Assembly: GCF_963678635.1 (NCBI RefSeq)
Contig: NC_087066.1
Span: forward strand, 11,454,517 to 11,518,516
DNA: 64,000 bases
Reading direction: 5' to 3'
Source: Symsagittifera roscoffensis
Lineage: Eukaryota; Xenacoelomorpha; Acoela; Convolutidae
Shown here: piece by piece, positions 38,701 to 49,103 of the stretch
Layout of the letters: each line of letters begins with the position of its first letter
Numbering within the stretch: position 1 is the first letter of the stretch
Made by a program: the position numbers and the translations under genes
The notes under the pieces: model-generated
What the model was told of the DNA's origin: nothing
Database searches by the model: none
What the model saw: only the letters and a program-made list of their open reading frames with translations

Positions 38701-40005
38701 GAAGACTTTTAAGCCACGCATCATAAGTTCAATAAAGCAATAGCGTTTTACCGAATAAAGAAATAAAACTATTTAAAATCAGAAATGATAAATTTAGCAA
38801 CTACAGAACAACTTTCAATTATAGAAAAAAAACCTGCGTTTATCAAAAATCGAAAAACATTACAGATAAAATTGAGTACTTCTGGAAAAAACTGAAAGTC
38901 GGAAGAAAATAGGACGAAAAACACAAATCCAAAAAAAAAACAATTTGAGTCAGGCGGGTTTAGGGGGGTGGGGGGCGGACGCCCCCCCCCCCCCCTCAGG
39001 GATTCTACCCCCAGCCGACCCAAAGTGTCCCCCCTTTGGTACTTTTTAGGAAATAGATGTTTGGCCGATCGACCCTAAAATTTTTCTAAAGGCGCCTTTG
39101 GCGCCAATATATACTAATTTTGAGTGGGGAGCGCGCGCCGAAAAAACGCGATTTTTTTATCAAAATTTTCCAAAAAGTGCCGAAAAACTCCTTTTTTGGC
39201 CTGTTTTTCAAAAATTTTGCCTGCGGCGCAGAAGTTTAGGCCAAAACAGGGTCTTTTTAGTGCTTTAGGAGAGCTCGGAAAATCGATTTGGTCGACCTAC
39301 AAAAAAAAGGTCGACAAAATTTTCGAAATTTTTTTGAAAATCCCCCCCCCCTCGAGAAAATCCTAGCTTATTTAAGAAAACTAATTAATGCCTAAAATGA
39401 ACTAAGATGTAGATTTATATCAATGTTCAAGAAATTGAGAATGTCAGCCTGCTCACGTGAAAGCAACTGCCAGTAACTGCACGTTTTCTTGAGCTTCTGA
39501 AAAATGTCTAGTTCCCGATTGAATGTCACTTGTTCTCGCAAAAGAAAGAAAATTGCTTAAAACTACTCTTTTCCAAAATTGGTCTGAATTAAAAACTAAA
39601 ACCACTAATCTAATACAGCTTGACTTGCTCAACAAAAGGCATGTTTTAAAACTCAACGAGTTTCTTCAAAATTGTGGCATTTGAATTTGGGTTTCGAAAA
39701 CACCAAAACGCAGTCACGGTTTTCGCCCATTAAACAGTCTAGGCAATAATTTTGCCGGAAAAAAACACCAAAACCCAGGCATTTGTTTATGTTTCGTTCT
39801 GTTCAGACGTGATTATGTGGAACACTATCAATATATAGGAAAAGTTATGCTTATTGCCCAGGGAGCTACAATGGTGAACTGTCTATTTATAAACAGAGCT
39901 CAAAGTCGTGGAAAGAAGTCTACTAGCGGCATTCCATCAGCAACACGTTCACTAATCCGACAAATTATAGCTCTGTCTGTAGTAATTTATGCATTCAAAA
40001 TATGA
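20542..40005 (+). CDS. Candidate secreted or anchored N-glycoprotein, unknown family, 3 exons with duplicated exon 2
   Basis: Proposed model: exon 1 20542-20758, exon 2 from either 31095-31395 or 37588-37888, exon 3 39807-40005; 238 aa with either exon 2. It fits because exon 1 leaves in phase 1 and exon 2 enters in phase 1, while exon 2 leaves in phase 2 and exon 3 enters in phase 2, with AG acceptors and GT donors at each edge. The N-terminus is a signal-peptide-like run (ILSAWILLATSSFLLF). Seven N-x-S/T sequons occur (for example NNT, NET, NSS, NKT, NRT, NIS), unusually dense and consistent with an extracellular protein, along with six cysteines after the signal region. The C-terminus ends in a hydrophobic tail (IIALSVVIYAF) that could be a GPI signal or anchor. 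No family is recognised. The donors GTTTGC and GTATAG are weak, so the model needs transcript support. Confidence 0.42.
20760..24935. other. Non-coding stretch (intron of the candidate glycoprotein gene)
   Basis: No convincing exon. Holds the minisatellite at 22286-22391 and, at about 24822-24920, two diverged copies of a unit containing CGATTTAATTCCAGCTC. Confidence 0.4.
22286..22391. repeat. Minisatellite, five 21-bp units
   Basis: Unit CCGGAAATTTCTACAAAAACA repeated with starts at 22286, 22307, 22328, 22349 and 22370; the last unit is varied. Because 21 is divisible by 3, it gives a repeating heptapeptide on the minus strand, but no gene surrounds it. Confidence 0.95.
27645..28235 (+). 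pseudogene. LTR-retrotransposon gag relic (unit 1)
   Basis: Plus-strand reading in a few frames gives a gag-like order: an EDAKDFFK-type start, AAQWYQGL (a hallmark of Ty3/gypsy-type gag) near 27850, then a DEFVKSYKHRV segment near 27970. Stops and frameshifts throughout mean it is dead. No protease, reverse transcriptase or integrase was recognised in the rest of the unit, and no clear LTR pair. Confidence 0.5.
29765..30620. repeat. Diverged internal repeat pair in unit 1
   Basis: About 29765-29995 and 30395-30620 align in the same orientation (GAAAGCGTTGATGAACAACTCAA against GAAAGCGTTCATGAACATCT, then TTTTCAGATGACAACC against TTTCTAGCTGACAATC). It is older than the tandem duplication and reappears at 36258-37113. 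Confidence 0.6.
31095..31395 (+). CDS. Candidate glycoprotein exon 2a (in duplication unit 1)
   Basis: The acceptor is GGTTGTTGTCAG and the donor ACGAA before GTATAG. 99 full codons with five cysteines, including CEC and CC pairs, and four sequons. If not spliced here, the frame reads on past the unit junction to a stop at 31490-31492. Confidence 0.42.
34138..34728 (+). pseudogene. LTR-retrotransposon gag relic (unit 2)
   Basis: Duplicate of 27645-28235 at +6493 with the same inactivating stops, so it died before the duplication. Confidence 0.5.
37588..37888 (+). CDS. Candidate glycoprotein exon 2b (in duplication unit 2)
   Basis: Same acceptor and donor as exon 2a. One coding difference was noticed: Ile (ATA) instead of Thr (ACA) before the CEC motif. 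Unspliced, the frame stops at TGA 37920-37922, exactly at the duplication edge. It lies 1.9 kb from exon 3, so it is the copy closest to the ancestral arrangement. Confidence 0.42.
37921..38949. other. Non-coding stretch (proposed intron 2)
   Basis: AT-rich; no convincing exon or element. The frame at 38334-38516 is likely chance. Confidence 0.4.
38950..39370. repeat. Dispersed GC-rich MITE-like repeat, long copy
   Basis: Related in reverse orientation to 10956-11279 (GAGAGCTCGGAAAATCGATTTGGTCGACCT against AGGTCGACCAAATTGGTTTTCCGAGCTCTC, given here only as the shared region) and in direct orientation to 2105-2310. Long G and C runs mark its left end. Confidence 0.65.
39807..40005 (+). CDS. 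Candidate glycoprotein exon 3 (terminal exon, hydrophobic tail)
   Basis: Preceded by the acceptor TTCTGTTCAG and enters in phase 2. Codes RDYVEHYQYIGKVML, one cysteine, a basic SRGKKSTSG stretch and a hydrophobic end, stop TGA 40003-40005. An ATTAAA-type poly(A) signal lies within about 120 bases downstream. Its composition is more protein-like than neighbouring chance ORFs. Confidence 0.45.
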
Positions 40006-41350
40006 CACTGTTCAAGAAACATTGATAGTGTAATGTGTAATTGTAATCTTTTATAGGAAAAATTGTAGATCGTTATTAACCATGTACAAAAAATTAAAAC
40101 CTGTTTTGTTGCCTTTTCAATTAAATTTATGGGAGCCTAGATAGAGGTGGCAGGACAATTGATGATCGAACATTTTTGACCAAATTGATCCAAGACTAAC
40201 GAGATCTTAATGTTTAAAAAAATTTCTGGTACATTCAATTATTTCAAAATATGTTAAAAAAATTCCAATTTTGATTTTAGGAAACCTTTTTACAGGAGCT
40301 CCCCATTCACATTGGCACTTCTGAAGAAATTTTCCAGAATTAAATGGTCGAAAAATTGTGTCTCAAAATCGTACAAAATGGAGAGCCTGCGGGTAGTAAA
40401 ATTGTCAATCTCCCGGCGGAGGGTTTCCGACACCACTCATGAATTCTACCTCGCTTATGTACGCCTGATTATCAGATTTTAAAATAGAATTAAGCGCGGG
40501 TTGCAATTGCACTTCAAAAACACCAGCAAAAAAACAACAAACAATGATTTTCGTAGCACGGTTTTGATGGATTTTCACGTATCAGTGGAAGTATTGACTT
40601 GAAATTTTGATTATAAATTTGGGATGAAAATCGTTCAAATTTTTTTTTTCAGGTTTTTTTTGACAAATACTCTCTACAGATAGAGTAATAATCTTACCAA
40701 AGTTTTTGTGTCCGTAAAAAGTTGCAATAATTTCTTATCCAGGCTACTAAGCCGCTTACGGTCCATTGAACAAAACAAATCTACCGTAAAATATTCCAAA
40801 ATGCCATTTTTCAATCCGATTCTCGAAAACAGCTGAACAGATTCAAATTTGTCGCCTCATATCAATTGGTTTCGGCAGGCTCATGAACTTGATTTTTCTC
40901 TTGTGTACTGCATAAACAGGAGAAACATTTTCATCCCGAAGAGTATCCCGAGCTAAAATGACAAAATGGCTCATTCAATAAAGCTAAACTAAAACAGATT
41001 CTGAGTATATTTGTACAAACTAATTATATTCTTCAGTTTTTCAAACAATGCAAGGGCTATTTGTTTTTTGCACTTAGGACAACGACTTTTTAACTAACAG
41101 TTTTTGATTGAGTCTTTGTACTATTGGAAGCTATTACTGCCAAAAACTCAAAATCAAAAAACGTTTTAGCAGCCATCAATTTATGTTGAACACAGAGGCC
41201 AAGCTTCGCTTCGCAAACACTTGCGAGAACACGACAAAAAGCAGCCCCTATAAAGTGCAAGAACAAAAAATAGGAATAATCCTCGAAAAGGGAAAAAATC
41301 GTCCCCATCTGAGTTCGAATCTGCAGAATAACTTACGGCAGGCGCGAGGG
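40006..41350. other. Non-coding stretch
   Basis: No gene seen. 41185-41225 carries a GAGGCCAAGCTTCGCTTCGCA motif shared with the array at 42740-43820. Confidence 0.4.
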
Positions 41351-41438
41351 CCCTGTCAGGGTTTTTGGCCGTTAGCTGTTTGCACGCTTTGCTTTACCTT
41401 CTCACAACTGTAGCATTTTAATGAAAAACCTGATTTTT

Positions 41439-41654
41439 TCAAATTCCCACCTGGATCACCCATGCTACTAACTGTCCCAAGCAGGCTATAAATGTTGAAA
41501 CACAAAATATACAAACGACCCACATGAACAATTGACAATCGATTTTTAGATGATGAGTTGTCTGTAAGGCTGTTCCACTCGAGCCCCAGCGAAAACGCGA
41601 AACATCTTCATGTATTAGTGCCCATTCAATAAATTGAACGACATTGCAGTCCAT
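41439..41654 (-). CDS. Possible first exon of an unknown membrane protein
   Basis: Starts with ATG (MDCNVVQFIEW) and runs to a strongly hydrophobic segment (LFMWVVCIFCVSTFIACL) that would cross a membrane once. A donor CAG before GTGGGA lies near the end of the frame, so it may continue in another exon at lower coordinates. No family recognised and no partner exon found; it may be chance. Confidence 0.22.
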   Translation of the reverse strand: MDCNVVQFIEWALIHEDVSRFRWGSSGTALQTTHHLKIDCQLFMWVVCIFCVSTFIACLGQLVAWVIQVGI

Positions 41655-42217
41655 TTTTTTTTCAAAATATATATATTATTCAGTTCAAATCGAACAAAGC
41701 AAAAAAGAGTTAAAACAATCAACTATCGTATTTGGGACTCCAATTAACTCATCTGGTATATTGGGCAACTGATTTGCCTTTTCACTATCAGTTTTTAGAA
41801 TATCCATCGTTCATGGCAGTGAAGACAAGAGAATATATATCATGAAAGGATATAAAATCATTTAAACACTGAAGAGGATATAAATGGGGAAAAAATCAAA
41901 TTGTTTAAATCAAAATGAGCAATCTCCAAATTATTCCTTTTCTAAACAACAGATAAACTGAGTGAAACCAATGAAAACAACAGATGTTTAACTTTTTTAG
42001 TTTAGGAGATATGAATTTTTAATTTCGGATTACATTGAACATGGGTTTGGTAATTACTGAAAATATAATTCTCTCAAGGATGGAGAATCTTACCTGTCTA
42101 CCTGGTTTGGGTTTTCGCGACAGATAGACTAATCCACTGATCTTTATGTTTACGAAAAATCTTAAATTTTTTCAATTTTACTTAAAAGAAAATTTTAGAA
42201 AATAAGTGAACTTTTTT

Positions 42218-42290
42218 GTCTCCGATCAGGATTTGAACCTGGTCATACGGTGTGTGAGACCAAAATACAAACGCTTGGCTATGAAGGCAC
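42218..42290 (-). repeat. tRNA-like sequence (pseudo-tRNA or SINE head)
   Basis: On the minus strand it has an A-box-like TAGCCAAGCG and a B-box CAGGTTCAAATCC with a paired T arm, but the acceptor stem does not pair, so it is not a working tRNA. Just beyond it, a 38-bp segment (CCAAAATTAGTCTG...) is repeated in tandem at 42301-42377. Confidence 0.4.
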
Positions 42291-42739
42291 TTAACAACAT
42301 TCCAAAATTAGTCTGTTTTCCTTTTAATTGCCGGGTTCTTCCAAAATTAGTCTGTTTTCCTTTTAATTGCCGGGTTCTTTCGGTTCTTGGGAAGCGAGTC
42401 ACAATGGGAAAAACACAACTGTGGAAAAAATAGCAGTAACTTTGCTAGATCCGTTTTACATCCCCAAATCAAAACAAAATAGCGTTGGCTCGTTAAAAGT
42501 GGATGGAGCTCGCGCGCCATCAGACCAAAAAATGGGGGAAAATGCCGACCACCTAGAGATTAAGAGTCTCACACACTAATCTCTAAGCCACGGAAGCTTA
42601 ATTGGAACCATTAACCGCTCAGTCACAAATAAAGCAGAGAACAGATGCTATGCGATTCCCAATGCTACAGTGAAATTTCCAATTCAGTGAACACTTTTAA
42701 TTGCGAGTTAGGTTAAGAAGGCTCGTAATAATACACTGA

Positions 42740-43820
42740 GCTGATCGCAAGTATAATTAAGGATATCAAGCTGAATTACATTTTATACGCAGAGGCGAAG
42801 CTGAGCTTCGCACCACTTGCGATAAAAAAACAAGATAGCCGCTAAGTCGACAAAAGCAAAATCTCTCAAAATAAATAAGTTTACTTTTGAAACCAGACTT
42901 TCTTAAAACAAAAGACTAGAAAAAAGCGCATCGAAAGGAGACTTAACAATAGGCAACAAAGCCAAAAATACCTTAGCAGACACCCTTTGGGTCGAAAAAA
43001 ATTCAAAAAAGGGATTGAGTCTCCGTCAGCCTCAAACACAAACACACATACACAAACTTTGTTCGCGCATCAAGGTGAGAAATATGAGGCAAGAATAATT
43101 AAGCTGATCGCAAGTGTAATTAAGGATATCAAGCTGAACTACATTTTATACGCAGAGGCGAAGCTGAGCTTCGCACCACTTGCGATAAAAAAAAACAAGA
43201 TAGCCGCTAAGTCGACAAAAGCAAGATCTCTCAAAATATATAAGTTTACTTTTGAAACAAGACTTTCTTAAAACAAAAGACTTGAAAAAAGCACATCGAA
43301 AGGAGACTTAACAATAGGCAACAAAGCCAAAAATACCTTAGCAGACACCCTTTGGGTCGAAAAAAATTCAAAAAAGGGATTGAGTCTCCGTCAGCCTCAA
43401 ACACAAACACACATACACAAACTTTGTTCGCGCATCAAGGTGAGAAATATGAGGCAAGAATAATTAAGCTGATCGCAAGTGTAATTAAGGATATCAAGCT
43501 GAATTACATTTTATACGCAGAGGCGAAGCTGAGCTTCGCACCACTTGCGATAAAAAAAACAAGATAGCCGCTAAGTCGACAAAAGCAAGATCTCTCAAAA
43601 TAAATAAGTTTACTTTTGAAACAAGACTTTCTTAAAACAAAAGACTAGAAAAAAGCGCATCGAAAGGAGACTTAACAATAGGCAACAAAGCCAAAAATAC
43701 CTTAGCAGACACCCTTTGGGTCGAAAAAAATTCAAAAAAAGGGATTGAGTCTCCGTCAGCCTCAAACACAAACACACATACACAAACTTTGTTCGCGCAT
43801 CAAGGTGAGAAATATGAGGC
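42740..43820. repeat. Tandem array, three units of about 364 bp
   Basis: Unit starts at 42740, 43103 and 43468 (GCTGATCGCAAGT). Units are about 97-99 percent identical by eye. Each has a GAGGCGAAGCTGAGCTTCGC palindrome followed by ACCACTTGCGAT. The left part resembles the hairpin sequence CTTGCTTATCGCAAG at 44326, 60013 and 60717. Frames spanning the unit are repeat artefacts. Confidence 0.93.
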
Positions 43821-44129
43821 ACTATAACATTGGCCAAAACATCTTAAACCAAAACAGAAAAAAAGCCAAAAAATCAACAAAAAATTAGGACTGAGAAAAA
43901 GTCATTAATTTCCCCTCATGCTCAAAACACACACAAAACTCCATATACAACAGGCAGAAACCTGAAAACACGATGAAAAAACATAAAAAATTCAAAAATT
44001 TACAGAAAAGTTTCTTTTTGTTGCTCGTGAATTGATATAAGATACAATGAGATCACAAAGCCGATAAAACACAGGCTGAAACCTATCAAGCCAAAAAAAG
44101 AAAAAAATGAAATTTTAACGAACTAGATT

Positions 44130-44340
44130 CCTAAATTAAAATTACAACCAACATAAAAAAAATAACTTCGAAAAAGACAGATTAATTCAAATAAGACACA
44201 AAATGTATCTGTAGCTGTTAATTTTTTACTAGCAGGCTTCCCGGAAATGAGTCCGGATAAAAAGAGTACTGCGAACAAAGTTATTTACTGGAAATATTCT
44301 AGTACCCGATTGCAATACACTTGCTTATCGCAAGGGTAAA
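44130..44340 (+). repeat. Dispersed repeat ending in a short hairpin
   Basis: Matches 60545-60740 (AAATTACAACCAACAT, AAAGTTATTTACT, TTCTAGTACCCGATT) and ends with the hairpin CTTGCTTATCGCAAG then GGTAA. A third hairpin copy is at 60010-60030. Confidence 0.6.
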
Positions 44341-44499
44341 AAAATATTGCCTACTCAAATAACTCCCTGAAATCAAAATAAATCAAGAATCTGCTGTTTT
44401 TCACCATTGTGATATTTAAAATGGGAACCTGCGCCAAACTCCTAAAATTTGCCTCTTTCGAAAAAAAAATTCAAGGAAAAAATAGTTTAGCAAATTTAT

Positions 44500-44620
44500 A
44501 TTCATATAACATAGAACTTATTCAAGGCCATTTATCCACGAGAGAAATCACCAACATACGAGCTGTACAGCTCATCACGGCGAACCGCTGTTGTGACCCT
44601 GATAAAACAATTATTCAAAA
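44500..44620 (-). repeat. SINE-like repeat core and tail
   Basis: The reverse complement of 44552-44600 matches the core of the intron 2 element at 3255-3301. On the minus strand the core continues into CTCTCGTGGATAAATGGCC and TTGAATAA, a plausible SINE tail. No tRNA head is visible here. Confidence 0.55.
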
Positions 44621-44709
44621 ACTATCTGTAAAACAAACAATTTTTTGTTCCGAACTAGTTTTATCACTATTTTTTTGCATGTGCTCGTATCAATCTTTTC
44701 AAGCGTAGT

Positions 44710-46239
44710 GATGACTATCGTAGCTCTTCTATATAATCTGACAACTTTTTTTTTGAAATAATTCAGCCATTACTAAAATTTAACCTAATCGTTTGTCGAA
44801 ATCCCGTAATTTTTCAAAAAAAATAAATCAGGAGGAAAACTTTTTTGAAAGCACAAGATGTTTTAGCGTTTTTATGTTGTTGAGCCGCGGTCTCATCGAC
44901 ACTTCGACTGAATGTATTTTTTGATATTTTTAAAAAAGTTAAGTTAATTATGGATAAAAAAGTGTCATAGGCTCCTTCGCTACCGTCAAAAAATTAAGAA
45001 CAGAAAATGATACTTGCTTGTATGATCCTGCTCAATTTTCTTAATTGAAAAATCAAACGTTTTACGGATGTTTGTTCTAGTTCTTGGAAGGTTCAAATGA
45101 CGTTGCAAACGAAACAATATGATCTTCAGAAGCAAAATTTGTCAACACTCAAACTCCTATAAGCCTTATGAAGCTCTGAACTGTCCGGCCTGTATAAAAG
45201 AGTAATTTTAAACATTTTAAAAATAAGTATTAATGAGCAAAAGTTCAGACCGGTAAAATTTTCTGCGGAAAAAAAAACTGTTTACTACGTTTGATTTTGC
45301 AGCATAAAAATTCCATTCCGTATGCGTTAAAAAAATTTGAAAACAATTTATGTGAGAAATTCTCGTTCTCTGAACATCAGCCACCAAAAAAATACTGAAT
45401 TTTTTTCAAGCTAAAAGCGCTTCCAAAATTGACGTTAATCAAACTTATTATATTTGAATTGTAAAACGCTCCCTTCTCACATTTCGAAGCTATATGAATG
45501 ACTGATCATTTTAAAGCAGCCAAAAATATAAAAATTCTATGAAAATAAAAACTTTTTTCAACAAACGAAAAACACGCTTTTTTCAACACACTTTTTCCGG
45601 AAAGCACAAAAAAAGTCAGAGATATGCAGACATATCATGCAGCATGATTCATCATAACTTGTTGCAGTTGAAACAGTTGTTCAGTTTGCAACCAATCAAA
45701 AAACAATATGTCTGCCAAAAGAAATAAGTTTAAGTTCCGAATTAACTAAAACTCTTAAATTACGCACAAATCTCTTCAAATCCAATTCATTCAATCAATA
45801 AATTTCGACAATATTTCCGTGTCAATTTTAGCTTCAACATCAAATATTTTACGCGTACGTCCAGATAATAGTTTTTATTTATACTTAACTTTCGCTCTGT
45901 TATGAGACAGTTGAGTCCGGTCTCTTCTCCGAAAGTATAAATTACTTTAAAAACATCAATTAAGTTGTTAACTGACTCACTGCAAGGTTCAGATTTTACA
46001 ATCTTACTTAAAAGTTTTACAACCGCATATTCATGTAGCTCAACAAGGAAAAAAAATTCGTTTCGCCGTACAGTTGTTACTTCTTTAAATTTTTCCGTCT
46101 TAAATTTTTTCGGAAAAGAAATTCTGCTGACGTTGGAGAGGATTTAACATCGTTTTGATTGAGTGCGATAAATAAAAAAAACTTACTGATAAATGAGTTA
46201 AATATATTGCATCAAAGTTTTTAGTGACAAATTTCAATC
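44710..46239. other. Non-coding stretch
   Basis: AT-rich; no gene or recognisable element. Frames at 45539 and 45965 look like chance. Confidence 0.4.
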
Positions 46240-46850
46240 AAGAAAATTTCTTGATATGTAGAAAATTGAGTTAAATTTATCAGATAAATTGAGATACATT
46301 TTCTTAATTAGCTCGATGTGGTCAAGGATTACACCTTAGTATTTGAAATTTTGGCTTTTTTGGAAAATAAAAAAAGTTTCTTTTTAATTTTTGCGTTTTT
46401 TCTCCGATTGTAACCATAAACTGAGTTTTAACTGTATTCAGTATCATTTTATTCGCTGCCATCCATTATGATATTTCTATGAGATGGCTTTCAATTTTTT
46501 TAAACGTTTTTGAATTCTCCATGAAAGGTTGTATCATCAGTGATTAATATTATTTACGAGTTCTGTTTTGCTTCAGGAAGATTATTTAAACAGATCAGGA
46601 AAACAATAGGTCCACTTACTGACCCTTGCGGTACTCCAGTTTTCACTGGTTGCATTTTAGACAGAACACCTTGATGGCAAACACACCGTTTTCTATCAAA
46701 GAGATTAGAGTTTAGGAGTGAGTGAATAAGGCCCCTTGAGCCATACATTTGGCATTTTGCAAGTAGAATGGAATAATCAACTGTATCAAAGGCCTTGGAC
46801 AAATCTAAAAACCTGAAACATTCAAAGTTTTTGATCAAAAAATTGGTCAA
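46240..46850 (-). pseudogene. Non-LTR retrotransposon (LINE) reverse transcriptase fragment
   Basis: The minus-strand frame 46850-46554 contains FLDLSKAFDTVD (RT motif with the first catalytic Asp) and TGVPQGSVSGPIVF. After an in-frame TAA at 46556-46554, the same frame continues with ITDDTT at 46544-46527, at the position of the usual YADD, then a WMAANKMILN-like thumb segment. The type resembles Jockey/CR1/I-group LINEs. The stop, the altered YxDD and further stops mean it is inactive. Confidence 0.75.
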
Positions 46851-48653
46851 TAATTGCTTAAAAACGTGCTAATTGTCGTTAAACAATCTTCATAATCCCG
46901 AAAATGCAATTCTCTGTAAAAATAAAGTCAAGACAATTTTTCATTGGAAATACATAACTCTCATTGCATAACCATCTAGGGTTGATTAATTTCAAGAGAG
47001 TAAGTCTGAACCTTGGAAAACTGTTTAGAGCGTTTTCTTCATGCACGAATCTAGAACTTTTTCTCTTTCGAAGAAGCTAGCGATTTGATTGAACGAGCTT
47101 TAACGAAAAGGAACGGTGGATGTTCACTCTCAGGAGTTCAAAGTTTTCGCGATCAAAAACATGTGCGAGTTAAGGATTTTCTAGAGTGGAGAGAAGAATT
47201 TTCGAAAAGATTTTGAATATTTTGTTAACTTTTTAGTTCGATCAAACTGATTCTTCCAAGCTCCCCTAATTCTTATTACACTATGAGTCAACAGGCCAAA
47301 ATGGTCTCTAATTTTGCAAAATTTCGACCAAAGTTTTGCGTTTTTTTTTCGTCGCGGCTGAATATTAGTATGTTTTAGCCAAATGTTTAAGGTAAATTCA
47401 GAAAATTTTGTTCATTCGGGCGTAAAAATAAAACAAATTTTGACCATACCAGCTGTCAACGGGGTGAACCTCAGAGGAAGTGTCAACACCTCTAGATCTA
47501 TCCTGAACTAAAGGTATAGTGTGAAACTTCCTTGCAATCGAACTAAGCTTTGTGCAAACAAAAACTATGGGATCCGAGCTACCGAAGTCTAGTGCAGAAA
47601 ATTTCTCGAGCTTCTCCGCTAATGGCATTCTTAAGAGTTATACAGTCAAAAATTTGGAATCTCAAGAACGACATGACTGTAGAAAACTAACTTGCTTCAA
47701 TATTCAAAAATCTGTATCGAAACTTTCACTTTGGATCAAAAAGAGCCTCTGAACAACATACATAACATTGCGTTACACTTCTGTAGAATCCATTACTCAA
47801 TTCTGCTTAAAAAAATAAGCCATTTTATGTAAGTTTAGGGTGATTTCAACAGTTGCTGGTGTATCTTCACCAGATTTGTCTACAAGTTGCCACGCTGTTT
47901 AAAATTTTTTTTTTCAATGAAATAGGTGCCTGTTTATCAATTTTTGCTTCTAATACTACATCTATGAAACCATCATTTTCACTGTGACTACTATCATGAC
48001 AATGAAATGCAACTGGTACATTTATCGAATTTTCGGACGAACTTGTCTCTGAATAATTTTCTATATATTTTTCAAACTATCCTTGGAGGTGGATCGAAGA
48101 GCTCTCTACACTTCACTTGTATTGCGCATAAAAGGTACTTCAATTTGATCACATTTTATAGTTTCCTGTCTGACCTTGTCTGTTCATTACATGTGAAAAC
48201 TTTTCACAAAAACTTCTCTATCCGTGTATATCGTTCTTTCAGTTCTAGATTCTCCAGATTCTAGAGACTCTCAATTCTTTTTTTTGCGTCAAATCTTAGG
48301 GCCATGATTGAGCTCCACTCTGTTGTGCAGATCCCACGTCAAATACACGTTGTGCTTATCTCCGTTCCGTTTACAGGAGTAGCGCACCCTTTTCAATCTT
48401 TGTTGTGTTTTCATCTGCAGATACTATCTCGCAAAACAAACACCATTTAAGGAGATCCAAAATGGGACTAACTTCAGCTGGCCATGATTTCTTGCATCTG
48501 GCATCAGAAATCAACTCAAACCAGAGTTTAACATTGATCATTAATTTTCCAGTATAAACTACATATAAATTAAATCAACAAAGCTAATTTGTACTGTAAA
48601 TTCATGATATTTCTTGAGTTCATTGGATTTTAGTTTTTTAAATAAAATTCCAA
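46851..48653. other. Non-coding stretch with one minus-strand ORF of unclear status
   Basis: The frame 47628-47398 (minus, 76 codons, MPLAEKLEKFSALDF...) has protein-like composition and lies upstream of the LINE fragment on the same strand, so it may be part of that element; no motif confirms it. The rest shows no gene. Confidence 0.3.
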
Positions 48654-49103
48654 TTAGGATATGGCAGGTGCGATGTTACCTCTGCTCGCATTATTAATTC
48701 TCTGCTTTGCACTTTCCTTTTCAATTAGTTTTCCCAATTTGACTAATCTCTCGTGAGAAGCATCTACACTTGATGTAATTCCGTGCAATTTCTTCTGAGC
48801 CATACTTAGTTTCTCGAGATAAGCGTCCAACTCCGTTTGATCTTTAACAGTCTGCATTACAGCTAGAAGCGTCTCGTTTAAAGACTCGATCTCGTCAGCC
48901 AATGAGATTTGGCTATTGCGAGTCAATTTAACCTGCTCGTCGACCAATTGGATTTGAGGAACTAGCAAATCTGATAAGACTGTGATGGATCCCTTCCAAG
49001 GCGCAGTTGCAATTGACGCGACAGTTGGTAAAGCGCTTGTTTTGGTAGTCGAGGCTTCGCCTGGACCTAAGGCATTGCTGCTACTTGGACCGGGTTCAGA
49101 CAT
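48654..49103 (-). CDS. SNAPIN: Snapin-like subunit of BLOC-1/BORC, intronless
   Basis: 149 aa. Snapin is a small helical subunit of BLOC-1 (endosome to lysosome-related organelle traffic) and BORC (lysosome positioning), and binds SNAP-25. The first 35 residues are Ser/Thr/Ala/Pro-rich and unconserved. Residues about 38-135 follow the snapin pattern: SDLLVPQIQLVDEQV, then a SQxxLxxxIxxL heptad stretch, DLDPYVKKLLNAR-like ELDAYLEKLSMAQ, and HERLVKLGKLIEKES, closest in feel to insect snapin. Length is near the 130-140 aa of relatives. The start ATG is preceded by an in-frame TAA, and the ORF ends with TAA. The uninterrupted frame could be a native single exon or a retrocopy; no poly(A) tract was seen at its end. 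Confidence 0.82.
   Translation of the reverse strand: MSEPGPSSSNALGPGEASTTKTSALPTVASIATAPWKGSITVLSDLLVPQIQLVDEQVKLTRNSQISLADEIESLNETLLAVMQTVKDQTELDAYLEKLSMAQKKLHGITSSVDASHERLVKLGKLIEKESAKQRINNASRGNIAPAIS

Noticed and set aside
42218-42290. Functional tRNA on the minus strand
   Set aside because: A and B boxes are present but the acceptor stem does not pair, so it is listed as a tRNA-derived repeat.
42987-43567. Two nearly identical 71-94 aa ORFs
   Set aside because: They lie in the 364-bp tandem array and differ only because of repeat variants; no domain, no conserved start context.
42740-43820. CRISPR-like array
   Set aside because: Only three units of 364 bp with no spacers; the setting is a eukaryotic genome and the units are ordinary tandem repeats.
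46554-46850. Host gene encoding a reverse transcriptase
   Set aside because: An in-frame stop lies just before the catalytic ITDD segment and more stops follow; it is a dead LINE fragment.
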